In this document: in pieces, positions 19,189 through 26,912 of the stretch
How positions within the stretch are numbered: position 1 is the first letter of the stretch
Layout of the letters: each line of letters begins with the position of its first letter
NCBI RefSeq assembly: GCF_003047265.1
Contig: NZ_PZYY01000003.1
Coordinates: forward strand, 434,001 to 498,000
Direction of reading: 5' to 3'
DNA: 64,000 bases
Source: Nocardioides terrigena
Lineage (GTDB): Bacteria; Actinomycetota; Actinomycetes; Propionibacteriales; Nocardioidaceae
Notes under the pieces: model-generated
Database searches by the model: none
Seen by the model: only the letters and a program-made list of their open reading frames with translations
Told to the model about the DNA's origin: nothing
Translations under genes and position numbers: made by a program

Positions 19189-19539
19189 ATGAGCCGATAC
19201 CTGATCCTGCTCCCGGCCCCGGAGGCCGAGTGGGCCTCGCTGCCGGAGTCCGAGCACGAGAAGGGACACCGTTCGCACGTGCAGTTCCACGAGGAGCTGG
19301 GCGCCGGGGGCCACACGATCCTCACCGTCGGACCGCTGGAGCCGTCGGCGCAGGCCGTCGCGATGCGCCCCGACGGCGACGGCGGTGCCCTCGTCACGGA
19401 CGGACCGTTCTCGGAGACCGCCGAGCAGGTCGTCGGCTTCTACCTCGTCGAGACCGACGACGAGGCTGACCTGCGCGCAGCGTGCGAGCGCTTCGCCGCC
19501 CGCGGTGAGCACATCGAGTTCCGCCGCATGGCCGAGTAG
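19189..19539 (+). CDS. YCII/DGPF domain protein, first copy
   Basis: A small YCII-related protein of 116 residues. It carries the canonical motif VTDGPFSETAEQV and the FYLVETDDEADL strand-helix typical of DGPF proteins, which are co-encoded with ECF sigma factors. Their role is unproven; a dimeric ferredoxin-like enzyme or ligand-binding protein is inferred. The ATG at 19189 is preceded by AGGAGGG. First gene of a four-gene unit ending in the sigma factor. Confidence 0.85.
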   Translation: MSRYLILLPAPEAEWASLPESEHEKGHRSHVQFHEELGAGGHTILTVGPLEPSAQAVAMRPDGDGGALVTDGPFSETAEQVVGFYLVETDDEADLRAACERFAARGEHIEFRRMAE

Positions 19540-19550
19540 AGGAGATCGAG

Positions 19551-19913
19551 ATGACCGAGTACGTCGTGCTGCTGATGGGGGACGCCGAACGCTGGTGGAC
19601 CGAGCTCACCGAGGAGCAGCGACGGGAGGGGTACGCCGCGCACGGCCACTTCTCCGCCGAGCTGGAGCGACGCGGCCACCGCATCACCGGCGGCGCCGAG
19701 CTGCACCGGGCGTCGGAGGCCCGCTCCATCGCCCCGAACGCCGCGACCGTCACCGAGGGACCCTGGGCGGAGACCGCCGAGCAGGTGGGCGGCCTCTACA
19801 CGGTGGACACCGACGACCTCGACGACCTCATGGAGTGCTGCAAGATCCTCGCGGCCACCGGGGACGCCGTGGAGGTCCGCCGCTGCGTCTCCGACGAGGA
19901 GCGTGCGTCGTGA
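19551..19913 (+). CDS. YCII/DGPF domain protein, second copy
   Basis: A 120-residue paralogue of the previous gene, with the signature altered to TEGPWAETAEQVGG. Start MTEYVVLLMGD is typical of the family. Its ribosome-binding site GGAG sits 7 nt before the ATG, 11 bp after the first copy. The 3' end overlaps the third copy by 4 bp (GTGA). Confidence 0.85.
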   Translation: MTEYVVLLMGDAERWWTELTEEQRREGYAAHGHFSAELERRGHRITGGAELHRASEARSIAPNAATVTEGPWAETAEQVGGLYTVDTDDLDDLMECCKILAATGDAVEVRRCVSDEERAS

Positions 19914-20266
19914 AGTACCTCGTGCTCCTCATCGGCGACGGCGAGGTGAAGCCCTGGGACCAGCAGACGCCGGAGGAGCAGGCCTCGGCGATGGAGCTCT
20001 TCGGGGCCTTCGACGCGGCGTGTGCCGCGCGGGAGGGCGTCGAGCTGCTGGCGGGCGAGGCACTCTCGGGGCCGGGCGACGCGACGACCCTGCGCACCCG
20101 CGGCGCGCGGCTGCAGCTGACCGACGGCCCGTACGCCGAGGTGATCGAGGGCATGGGCGGGTTCTACCTCGTCGAGGCACCCGACCTCGACGTGCTCGTC
20201 GAGCTGCTGGGGATCCTGCCTGCCTACGACATGCAGGTCTCCCCCGTGGTCGACGTCGCCTCCTGA
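19910..20266 (+). CDS. YCII/DGPF domain protein, third copy
   Basis: A 118-residue paralogue starting at a GTG (VKYLVLLIGDG) that overlaps the second copy. The signature reads TDGPYAEVIEGMGGFYLVEA. It ends 2 bp before the sigma factor GTG, so the sigma factor is translated from the same message. Confidence 0.85.
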   Translation: MKYLVLLIGDGEVKPWDQQTPEEQASAMELFGAFDAACAAREGVELLAGEALSGPGDATTLRTRGARLQLTDGPYAEVIEGMGGFYLVEAPDLDVLVELLGILPAYDMQVSPVVDVAS

Positions 20267-20268
20267 CC

Positions 20269-21498
20269 GTGGACGTCCTCGAGGTCACCGTGCGCGAGGA
20301 GTGGGGTCGCCTCGTGGCCCTGCTCCTCGCGCAGTTCCGCCGCCTCGACCTCGTCGAGGACGCGCTCGGCGACGCGGTGGAGGCGGCCAGCCGCACCTGG
20401 CCCCGCGACGGCGCCCCCGACAACCCGACCGGCTGGCTCCTCACCACGGCCCGCCGCCGTCTCCTGGACCGGCTGCGCACCGAGGAGGTCGCGCGGCGCA
20501 AGCACCCGCTGCTCGCCACCGAGGCGGAGCGGCGGGGAGAGGGAGTGCGCACCATGGCCGACCCCGGATCGGTCGTCGAGGACGACCTGCTGCGGCTGGT
20601 GCTGATGTGCGCGCACCCGGCCCTGTCCCCCGAGGCCGCGTGCGCGCTGTCGCTGCGGCTCGTGCTGGGGGTGCCGACGCCCGACGTGGCGCGGCTGTTC
20701 CTGGTCCCGGAGGCCACCATGGCGGCCCGGATCACCCGCGCCAAGAAGCGCATCGTCGGGGCGGGCATCCCCTTCGCCGTGCCCGACGCGAGCGTGCTGC
20801 CGGACCGCCTCGACACGGTCGCCCACACCGCCTACCTCGCGTTCACCGCCGGCTACGCGCCCGGCACCGGCCCCGACCTGCTCCGCGCCGAGACCTCCGG
20901 CGAGGCGATCCGGCTGGTGCGGGTCGTGCTCGCGCTGCGACCCGAGGAGCCGGTGCTCGTCGCCCTCCTGGCGCTCCTGCTCCTCCAGCACTCGCGCCGC
21001 GACGCCCGGGTGGCGGACGGTCGCCTGGTGCTGCTCCCCGACCAGGACCGCTCGCGCTGGCACCACGAGGAGATCGCCGAGGCACTTACCCTGCTCGGCC
21101 ACCCGGCGCTGGCCGGACCGATCACCGTGCAGGCGGCGTCGTACACGCTGCAGGCGCGGATCGGCGCCGAGCACGCCCGGGCGCTGCGCCCGGAGGACAC
21201 CCGCTGGGAGCGGATCCTGACGCTCTACGACACCCTGCTGGCCGTCGCGCCCTCCCCGAGTGCCCGGCTCGCCCGCGCCGTCGCGGTCGCCGAGGCGCGC
21301 GGCCCGGCGGCGGGGATCGCCGCCCTGGAGGGCGTCGACATCCCGTCCAGCCACCGCGTCGCCGCGGTGCGCGCCGAGCTCCTGGCGCGCGACGGCGACA
21401 CGGTGGCCGCGCGGGCGGCGTACGACCAGGCGATCGCCGCCTGCCGCAACGACGTGGAGCTCGCCCACCTGCGTGCGCGGCGGACGGCGCTGGACTGA
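20269..21498 (+). CDS. ECF42-type RNA polymerase sigma factor
   Basis: A 409-residue ECF sigma factor with a long C-terminal extension. Sigma region 2 spans about 5-70 (FRRLDLVEDALGDAVEAA) and region 4 about 105-165 (LSPEAACALSLRLVLGVPTPDVARLFLVPEATMAARITRAKKRI). The extension is DUF6596/TPR-like and holds the conserved LLPDQDRSRWHH segment. This architecture plus DGPF neighbours is diagnostic of group ECF42. No anti-sigma gene is adjacent; the extension is thought to regulate activity. The GTG at 20269 is used for coupling; a GTG 21 bp later is possible. Confidence 0.9.
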   Translation: MDVLEVTVREEWGRLVALLLAQFRRLDLVEDALGDAVEAASRTWPRDGAPDNPTGWLLTTARRRLLDRLRTEEVARRKHPLLATEAERRGEGVRTMADPGSVVEDDLLRLVLMCAHPALSPEAACALSLRLVLGVPTPDVARLFLVPEATMAARITRAKKRIVGAGIPFAVPDASVLPDRLDTVAHTAYLAFTAGYAPGTGPDLLRAETSGEAIRLVRVVLALRPEEPVLVALLALLLLQHSRRDARVADGRLVLLPDQDRSRWHHEEIAEALTLLGHPALAGPITVQAASYTLQARIGAEHARALRPEDTRWERILTLYDTLLAVAPSPSARLARAVAVAEARGPAAGIAALEGVDIPSSHRVAAVRAELLARDGDTVAARAAYDQAIAACRNDVELAHLRARRTALD

Positions 21499-21501
21499 TC
21501 G

Positions 21502-22755
21502 CTAGTCGGTCGGCACCTGCTGCTGCTTGGCGAGCACCGTGAGCCCGTCGTCGACCACGAACCCGCGGGCCCGGTCCTCGTCGGGGTCGACGCCGATGCG
21601 CGCCCCCGGCGGCACGACCACGCCCTTGTCGAGGATCGCGTTGCGCACGACGGCCCCCTCACCAACGTGCACGCCGTCCATCAGCACCGAGTCGGAGACC
21701 TCGGCGCCGTCCTTGACCCACACCGCGGGCGACAGCACGGACTGGTTGACGGTGCCGCCACTGACCACGACGCCGGGCGAGAGGATCGAGTTGTACGTCG
21801 ACACCTTGGCGCCGCTGGCGCCCTCCACCAGCTTGGCCGGCGGGTGCGGGCCGTAGCTGGTGTAGATCGGCCAGGCCTGGTTGTAGAGGTTGAAGACGGG
21901 CAGGGGCGAGACGAGGTCCATGTGGGCCGCGTAGTAGGACCGCATCGTGCCGACGTCACGCCAGTAGCCGCGGTCACGATCGGTCGAGCCCGGGACCGTG
22001 TTGTCCTTGTAGTCGTAGACGGCTGACTCGGACTTGTCGACGAACCACGGCACGATGTCGCCGCCCATGTCGTGCTTGGACTGCTCGAGCTCGGCGTCGC
22101 GGATGACCGCGTCACGCAGCGCGTCGGCGGTGAAGACGTAGTTGCCCATGCTGGCGAGCACCTCGTGCGGGGAGTCGGGCAGCCCGATCGGGTCGGTCGG
22201 CTTCTCGAGGAAGGCCCGGATCCGCTGGGGGTTGCCGGGGTCGACGTCGATGACGCCGAACTGGTCGGCGAGCTCGATCGGCTGGCGGATCGCGGCGACG
22301 GTGCAGCCCGCGCCGGACTCCACGTGCGCGGCCACCATCTGGGAGAAGTCCATCCGGTAGACGTGGTCGGCGCCCACCACGACGACGATGTCGGGCTGCT
22401 CGTCGGTGAGCAGGTTGAGCGACTGGTAGATCGCGTCCGCGCTGCCGAGGTACCACTGCTTGCCCATCCGCTGCTGCGCGGGCACCGGCGTGACGTAGTT
22501 GCCCAGCAGGTTGGACATCCGCCAGGTCGTCGTGACGTGCCGGTCGAGGCTGTGCGACTTGTACTGGGTCAGCACGACGACCTTGAGGTAGCCGGAGTTG
22601 ACGACGTTGGACAGCGCGAAGTCGATGAGCCGGTAGATCCCCCCGAACGGCACCGCGGGCTTGGCGCGGTCGGCCGTCAACGGCATCAGGCGCTTGCCCT
22701 CACCGCCGGCCAGGACGATGGCGAGGATCTTCTTGCGGGCGGGTGCGGCACTCAT
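21502..22755 (-). CDS. glgC: Glucose-1-phosphate adenylyltransferase
   Basis: Makes ADP-glucose from ATP and glucose 1-phosphate, the donor for glycogen synthesis. 417 residues. The nucleotidyltransferase loop is [20 protein letters not shown], followed by [27 protein letters not shown] and the metal-binding GADHVYRMD. The C-terminal left-handed helix repeats ([23 protein letters not shown]) are complete. The ATG is 6 nt from a TAGTTT hexamer. It is divergent from glgA. Confidence 0.96.
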   Translation of the reverse strand: MSAAPARKKILAIVLAGGEGKRLMPLTADRAKPAVPFGGIYRLIDFALSNVVNSGYLKVVVLTQYKSHSLDRHVTTTWRMSNLLGNYVTPVPAQQRMGKQWYLGSADAIYQSLNLLTDEQPDIVVVVGADHVYRMDFSQMVAAHVESGAGCTVAAIRQPIELADQFGVIDVDPGNPQRIRAFLEKPTDPIGLPDSPHEVLASMGNYVFTADALRDAVIRDAELEQSKHDMGGDIVPWFVDKSESAVYDYKDNTVPGSTDRDRGYWRDVGTMRSYYAAHMDLVSPLPVFNLYNQAWPIYTSYGPHPPAKLVEGASGAKVSTYNSILSPGVVVSGGTVNQSVLSPAVWVKDGAEVSDSVLMDGVHVGEGAVVRNAILDKGVVVPPGARIGVDPDEDRARGFVVDDGLTVLAKQQQVPTD

Positions 22756-22761
22756 GCACCG

Positions 22762-22767
22762 AAACTA
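22762..22767 (-). promoter_or_regulatory. -10 element of glgC (leaderless)
   Basis: TAGTTT on the minus strand with a 6-nt spacer to the ATG at 22755. Confidence 0.55.
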
Positions 22768-22805
22768 GTGGCGCGCGGACGGCGCGGTCGACCCATTGGC
22801 ACGAG

Positions 22806-22811
22806 TAAGTT
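22806..22811 (+). promoter_or_regulatory. -10 element of glgA (leaderless)
   Basis: TAAGTT with a 7-nt spacer to the ATG at 22819. The 63-bp glgC-glgA gap therefore holds both -10 elements, about 40 bp apart and back to back. Confidence 0.55.
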
Positions 22812-22818
22812 CCCGGTC

Positions 22819-24006
22819 ATGCGAATCGACGTGCTGAGCAAGGAGTACCCGCCCGAGGTCTACGGCGGCGCCGGCGTCCACGTGGCCGAGCTGGTGCGTG
22901 CGCTGCGCGCACAGCCCGACGTGGACGCACGGGTGCGCTGCTTCGGCGCACCGCGCGACGAGGCCGGCACCACGGCGTACGCCGAGCCGTCGTCGCTGGC
23001 GGAGGCCAACGGCGCGATCCGCACCCTGGGGGTGGACCTGGCCATGGTCGACGACTGCGCCGGGGCGTCGCTCGTGCACTCGCACACGTGGTACGCCAAC
23101 ATGGCCGGCCACCTCGCCTCCCTCATGCACGGCATCCCGCACGTGGTGAGCGCGCACTCGCTGGAGCCGATGCGACCGTGGAAGGCCGAGCAGCTCGGCG
23201 GCGGCTACGCGCTGTCGAGCTGGGTGGAGCGCACGGCCTACGAGGGCGCCGCCGGCATCATCGCGGTCAGTGCCGCGATGCGCGACGACGTGCTGCGCAG
23301 CTATCCCGCCGTCGACCCCGCGCGCGTGCACGTGGTGCACAACGGCATCGACACCACCGACTGGTCCCCGGTCCACAACCCCGATCGCGTGCGCGAGCTG
23401 GGCCTCGACCCCGACCGGCCGAGCGTGATCTTCGTCGGTCGCATCACCCGGCAGAAGGGACTGCCGCTCTTCCTGCGCGCCGCGGCCCAGCTGCCGCCCG
23501 ACGTCCAGCTCGTGCTGTGCGCCGGCGCCCCCGACACCCCGGAGATCGAGGCCGAGGTACGCGGGCTCGTCGAGGAGCTGGCCGCCACCCGCACCGGCGT
23601 CGTGTGGATCGCCGAGATGCTGCCGCGCCCCGACGTGGTCGCGCTGCTGACCGCGGCGACGGTCTTCGCGTGCCCGTCGATCTACGAGCCGCTCGGCATC
23701 GTCAACCTCGAGGCGATGGCCTGTGAGACCGCCGTCGTCGCCACCGCCACCGGGGGCATCCCGGAGGTCGTCGTCGATGGGTCCACGGGGTGGCTGGTGC
23801 CGATCGACCAGGCCACCGACGGCACCGGCACCCCGCTCGACCCCGAGCAGTACGTCGCCGACCTCGCCGCCGCCCTCGTCGACGCGGTCAGCGACCCCGC
23901 CCGCGCCGCCGAGCGTGGCCGGGCCGGGCGCGCCCGCGCCATCGAGGCCTTCTCCTGGCCGGCGATCGCCGAGCGCACGCTGGAGATCTACCGCTCGCTC
24001 GCCTGA
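22819..24006 (+). CDS. glgA: GT4 family glycogen/maltose-1-phosphate synthase
   Basis: A 395-residue GT-B glycosyltransferase of the actinobacterial GlgA/GlgM type. The N-terminal KEYPPEVYGGAGVHVAEL loop binds the ADP-sugar phosphates. The C-terminal half has FVGRITRQKGLPLFLRAA and the E-x7-E motif in YEPLGIVNLEAMA. It uses ADP-glucose from GlgC to extend alpha-glucan or to make maltose 1-phosphate; which of the two cannot be told from the sequence. A perfect 20-bp inverted repeat follows 27 bp after its stop. Confidence 0.92.
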   Translation: MRIDVLSKEYPPEVYGGAGVHVAELVRALRAQPDVDARVRCFGAPRDEAGTTAYAEPSSLAEANGAIRTLGVDLAMVDDCAGASLVHSHTWYANMAGHLASLMHGIPHVVSAHSLEPMRPWKAEQLGGGYALSSWVERTAYEGAAGIIAVSAAMRDDVLRSYPAVDPARVHVVHNGIDTTDWSPVHNPDRVRELGLDPDRPSVIFVGRITRQKGLPLFLRAAAQLPPDVQLVLCAGAPDTPEIEAEVRGLVEELAATRTGVVWIAEMLPRPDVVALLTAATVFACPSIYEPLGIVNLEAMACETAVVATATGGIPEVVVDGSTGWLVPIDQATDGTGTPLDPEQYVADLAAALVDAVSDPARAAERGRAGRARAIEAFSWPAIAERTLEIYRSLA

Positions 24007-24033
24007 CCGTCGTACGGGCTGAGCTGGGCCGGG

Positions 24034-24120
24034 CGTAGACACGCGGACACAACTCCCTCGGCGCGCCGCTCTCACGCGTGCAACCCGGCGGTGCACCGGG
24101 GTTGTGTCCGCGTGTCTACG
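24034..24120. repeat. Palindromic repeat L (87 bp)
   Basis: Left arm CGTAGACACGCGGACACAAC (24034-24053) and right arm at 24101-24120 are perfect 20-bp inverted complements, enclosing a 47-nt loop that has its own CCCGG/CCGGG stem. It lies just after glgA. A second copy with the same arms and exactly the same 47-nt loop length occurs at 25015-25101, on the other side of the intervening gene. It may act as a terminator, but the sequence identity of the arms points to recognition by a protein. Confidence 0.9.
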
Positions 24121-24172
24121 AGCCTGTGGATGACGTACGTCGCGGTGTCGCGGGATTCGGCATGCTCGCGCC

Positions 24173-25063
24173 ATGGATGTGGTCGAGGTCGTACGCCGTC
24201 GCGGTGGGCTCGCGACGCGCGCGGACCTCGTCCGGGCCTGCTCCCGGGCGGAGGTCGACCGGGCGTTGCGGACCGGTGCACTCGTCCCGGTGTCGCACGG
24301 GCGCTACGCGCTCGCGGAGATCGCTGACGCGCCTCGTCGCGCCCACGCCGTCAACGGGGTCCTCAGCCTCACCAGCGCCGCCCTGCACCACGGGTGGGAG
24401 GTGCTCCGGACTCCCGAGCAACCGCACGTCCTGCTCCCCCGCAAGCGCCGGATCAGCCCGGAGCGGCGTCAGGGCATCGTCGTGCACCGCGGCGACCTGT
24501 CGCCCGACGACCGTGCCGGCATCGCGACGAGCAAGCTGCTGACCCTCGTCCAGTGCCTGCGCCAGCTCCCGCACGACGAGGCGCTCGCCGTCGCCGACTC
24601 GGCACTGCGCGCAGGGGACGGTGCGCTGCTCAGGCGAGTGGTGGAGGAGGTCCGTGGGCCGGGCAGCGACCAGGTGCGCGCCGTCGCCGGTGCGGCGAGA
24701 CGCGAAGCCACGAACCCGTTCGAGTCGGGGCTGCGCTCGATCGCCCTCAGTGTGCCCCACCTCGCGGTCCAGCCCCAGGTCGTCATCTCCTCCGCCCATG
24801 TCTGGGCCCGACCCGACCTCGTCGACGCGCGTCTGCGCGTGGTCGTCGAGGCCGAGTCCTACGAGTGGCACGGCGACCGGGCCGGGTTCCGCAAGGACGT
24901 GCGCCGCTACACGCTGCTGACGGCCGACGGGTGGACGGTGCTGCGGTTCACGTGGGAGGACGTCATGTTCCGACCCGAGTGGGTGCGACGGGTGATCGCC
25001 CGCACAGTCGGTCTCGTAGACACGCGGACACAACTCACCTCACGGGCCCTCGATGCCGCCTGA
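24173..25063 (+). CDS. AbiEi-like winged helix / DUF559 endonuclease-like protein
   Basis: A 296-residue two-domain protein. Residues about 1-50 form a winged helix like the N-terminal domain of AbiEi antitoxins (GGLATRADLVRACSRAEVDRAL, then VSHGRYAL). Residues about 180-275 form a DUF559/Vsr-like PD-(D/E)xK nuclease fold with Glu184 (NPFESGLR), Asp215 (RPDLVD), and Glu226/Glu228 (VVVEAESYEWH), so the catalytic set looks intact. No toxin gene is adjacent. It is bracketed by palindromes L and R, and residues from about 282 to the end are encoded inside palindrome R. Function is unknown; nicking or cleaving DNA is inference. Confidence 0.8.
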   Translation: MDVVEVVRRRGGLATRADLVRACSRAEVDRALRTGALVPVSHGRYALAEIADAPRRAHAVNGVLSLTSAALHHGWEVLRTPEQPHVLLPRKRRISPERRQGIVVHRGDLSPDDRAGIATSKLLTLVQCLRQLPHDEALAVADSALRAGDGALLRRVVEEVRGPGSDQVRAVAGAARREATNPFESGLRSIALSVPHLAVQPQVVISSAHVWARPDLVDARLRVVVEAESYEWHGDRAGFRKDVRRYTLLTADGWTVLRFTWEDVMFRPEWVRRVIARTVGLVDTRTQLTSRALDAA

Positions 25064-25101
25064 AGCGCGTCGATGAGCGGGGTTGTGTCCGCGTGTCCAC
25101 G
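25015..25101. repeat. Palindromic repeat R (87 bp)
   Basis: Left arm (25015-25034) is identical to that of repeat L. The right arm (25082-25101) differs at one base (TCCACG for TCTACG). The 47-nt loop matches that of L at fewer than half of its positions. It overlaps the end of the DUF559-type gene, whose TGA (25061-25063) lies in the loop, and ends 21 bp from the glyA stop on the other strand. Confidence 0.9.
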
Positions 25102-25122
25102 CGAGCGCTGGGTGACCCGGGC

Positions 25123-26559
25123 TCAGCCGAGGACGAGGCCCGGGTAGAGCGGGTGCTTGTCGAGCAGCTCGCCGCTCGCGGCCTTGGTGCGGTCGGCGAC
25201 GCCGTCGGCCAGGGCGTACGAGGCCTTCGAGGGGCCACCTGCCTTCGTGGTGCCGGCCTCGGTGTTGCTGAGCACGTCGACGATGAGCTCGGCGACTGTG
25301 TCGAACTCGTCATGGCCGAAGCCGCGGGTCGTGAGCGCGGGGGTGCCGAGGCGGATGCCGGAGGTGTACCAGGCGCCGTTGGGGTCGGCCGGGATCGAGT
25401 TGCGGTTGGTGACCACGCCGGCGTCGAGCAGCGCGGACTCCGCCTGCCGACCGGTGAGGCCGAAGCCGGACACGTCGAGCAGGACGAGGTGGTTGTCGGT
25501 GCCGCCGGTGACGAGTCGGGCGTCGCGCTTGAGGAAGCCGTCGGCGAGCGACTGGGCGTTGTCGGCGATCTGCTGGGCGTAGGCCTGGAACGAGCTCTGG
25601 CGGGCCTCGGCGAAGGCGACGGCCTTGGCGGCCATCACGTGCGAGAGCGGACCGCCGAGCACCATCGGGCAGCCGCGGTCGACGTCGGCCGCGAACTCCT
25701 CCTGGGCCAGCACCATGCCCCCGCGCGGGCCGCGCAGCGACTTGTGGGTCGTGGTGGTCGTGATGTGGGCGAAGGGGACGGGGTCCTCCTCGCCGGTGAA
25801 GACCTTGCCGGCGACGAGCCCGGCGAAGTGCGCCATGTCCACCATCAGCACGGCGCCGACCTCGTCGGCGATCTCGCGCATCTTGGCGAAGTTGACCCGG
25901 CGCGGGTACGCCGAGTAGCCGGCGACGAGCACCAGCGGCTTGAACTCGCGGGCCTTCGCGGCAACCGCGTCGTAGTCGAGCAGGCCGGTCTCCGGGTCGG
26001 TGCCGTACTGCTGCTGGTGGAACATCTTGCCGCTGATGTTGGGGCGGAAGCCGTGGGTGAGGTGCCCGCCGGCGTCGAGGGACATGCCCAGGAGGCGCTG
26101 GTTGCCCAGCTCGCCGCGCAGGGTCTCCCAGTCGGCCTCGGTCAGCTCGTTGACGTTCTTGGCCTGCATCTTCTGCAGGTAGGGCGACTCCACCCGGTTG
26201 GCCAGGATCGACCAGAAGGCCACGAGGTTGGCGTCGATGCCCGAGTGCGGCTGCACATAGGCGTACGGCGCGCCGAACAGCTCGCGGGCGTGCTCGGCCG
26301 CCAGCGACTCGACCGTGTCGACGTTCTGGCAGCCGGCGTAGAAGCGGTGCCCGACGGTGCCCTCGGCGTACTTGTCCGAGAACCAGGTGCCCATGGTCAG
26401 CAGCACGGCCGGGGAGGCGTAGTTCTCCGAGGCGATGAGCTTGAGCGAACCCCGCTGGTCGGCCAGCTCCTGGCGGGTCGCGTCGGCGATCCGCGGCTCG
26501 ACGGCCCCGATCACCTCGAGGGCCTGGGTGTATGCGCTGCTGATGAGGGAGTCCGTCAT
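25123..26559 (-). CDS. glyA: Serine hydroxymethyltransferase
   Basis: PLP enzyme converting serine and tetrahydrofolate to glycine and methylene-tetrahydrofolate. 478 residues, somewhat longer than the E. coli enzyme, with extra length in the middle and at the C-terminus ([20 protein letters not shown]). Conserved: [12 protein letters not shown], the PLP lysine in [15 protein letters not shown], and [10 protein letters not shown]. The ATG at 26559 is 7 nt from a TAGGCT hexamer. It is divergent from the sulfur operon. Confidence 0.95.
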   Translation of the reverse strand: MTDSLISSAYTQALEVIGAVEPRIADATRQELADQRGSLKLIASENYASPAVLLTMGTWFSDKYAEGTVGHRFYAGCQNVDTVESLAAEHARELFGAPYAYVQPHSGIDANLVAFWSILANRVESPYLQKMQAKNVNELTEADWETLRGELGNQRLLGMSLDAGGHLTHGFRPNISGKMFHQQQYGTDPETGLLDYDAVAAKAREFKPLVLVAGYSAYPRRVNFAKMREIADEVGAVLMVDMAHFAGLVAGKVFTGEEDPVPFAHITTTTTHKSLRGPRGGMVLAQEEFAADVDRGCPMVLGGPLSHVMAAKAVAFAEARQSSFQAYAQQIADNAQSLADGFLKRDARLVTGGTDNHLVLLDVSGFGLTGRQAESALLDAGVVTNRNSIPADPNGAWYTSGIRLGTPALTTRGFGHDEFDTVAELIVDVLSNTEAGTTKAGGPSKASYALADGVADRTKAASGELLDKHPLYPGLVLG

Positions 26560-26566
26560 GCGGCAC

Positions 26567-26572
26567 AGCCTA
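26567..26572 (-). promoter_or_regulatory. -10 element of glyA (leaderless)
   Basis: TAGGCT on the minus strand with a 7-nt spacer to the ATG at 26559. Confidence 0.6.
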
Positions 26573-26667
26573 GAGGCAGGCGCACCACCGGGCCCGCGCC
26601 TGTCCGCGACCCTGATCGAGTGTGACGTGGACCGCATCGGACGCGCGATGCCGCCTGAAACCGCGCT

Positions 26668-26707
26668 CACCGTCTCACTATGTGGCGCACCGTCTCTCAT
26701 CATGAGA
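26668..26707 (+). promoter_or_regulatory. Regulator-binding candidates of the sulfur operon
   Basis: CACCGTCTC occurs twice as a direct repeat (26668-26676 and 26688-26696), 20 bp apart start to start, about two helical turns. The second copy runs into a 13-bp palindrome TCTCAT-C-ATGAGA (26695-26707). They lie 45-85 bp before the leader peptide gene, where an activator or repressor would bind. The regulator is not known. Confidence 0.5.
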
Positions 26708-26751
26708 TTTCGGCTTGTGGGCAGGGTGTCCGGGAGTTGAGACTCCTTGAC

Positions 26752-26841
26752 ATGAGTCTTGCTGCCACCACCCAGTTCCTCGTGGTCCGACGCCACGTCG
26801 ACCTCGGGCGCACGTGCAGCTCGATGTGTTGGCACCGCTGA
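26752..26841 (+). CDS. Regulatory leader peptide of the sulfur assimilation operon
   Basis: A 29-codon ORF, ATG to TGA, whose C-terminus is [17 protein letters not shown]. This is the pattern of short actinobacterial leader peptides (RRHVDLxR followed by Ser and Cys) found before cysteine and sulfur-metabolism genes. Two cysteine codons, one next to the only Trp codon, lie just before the stop. Ribosome pausing at those codons could report cysteine supply, by analogy with cysteine-responsive uORFs in mycobacteria. It ends 71 bp before the sirA GTG; a 6-bp CCGCGC/GCGCGG stem (26864-26885) lies between. Confidence 0.8.
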   Translation: MSLAATTQFLVVRRHVDLGRTCSSMCWHR

Positions 26842-26912
26842 ACCTCGCCGCCCCCCGCACATTCCGCGCTCACCGTCGCGCGCGGCCCTCAGCGCAGAAG
26901 GACACGTCAGCC

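Noticed and set aside
24173..25063. Type IV toxin-antitoxin (AbiE) system
   Set aside because: Only an AbiEi-like winged helix fused to a nuclease-like domain is present; no AbiEii nucleotidyltransferase toxin gene is adjacent.
24034..25101. CRISPR-like repeats
   Set aside because: Only two units, about 1 kb apart, with a gene between them and palindromic arms; there is no repeat-spacer array.
24016..25130. GGCTGAGC on both outer sides of the palindrome-bracketed unit as terminal inverted repeats or target duplication
   Set aside because: The right copy is part of the glyA coding end (stop codon region), distances to the palindromes differ, and 8 bp is within chance in this composition.
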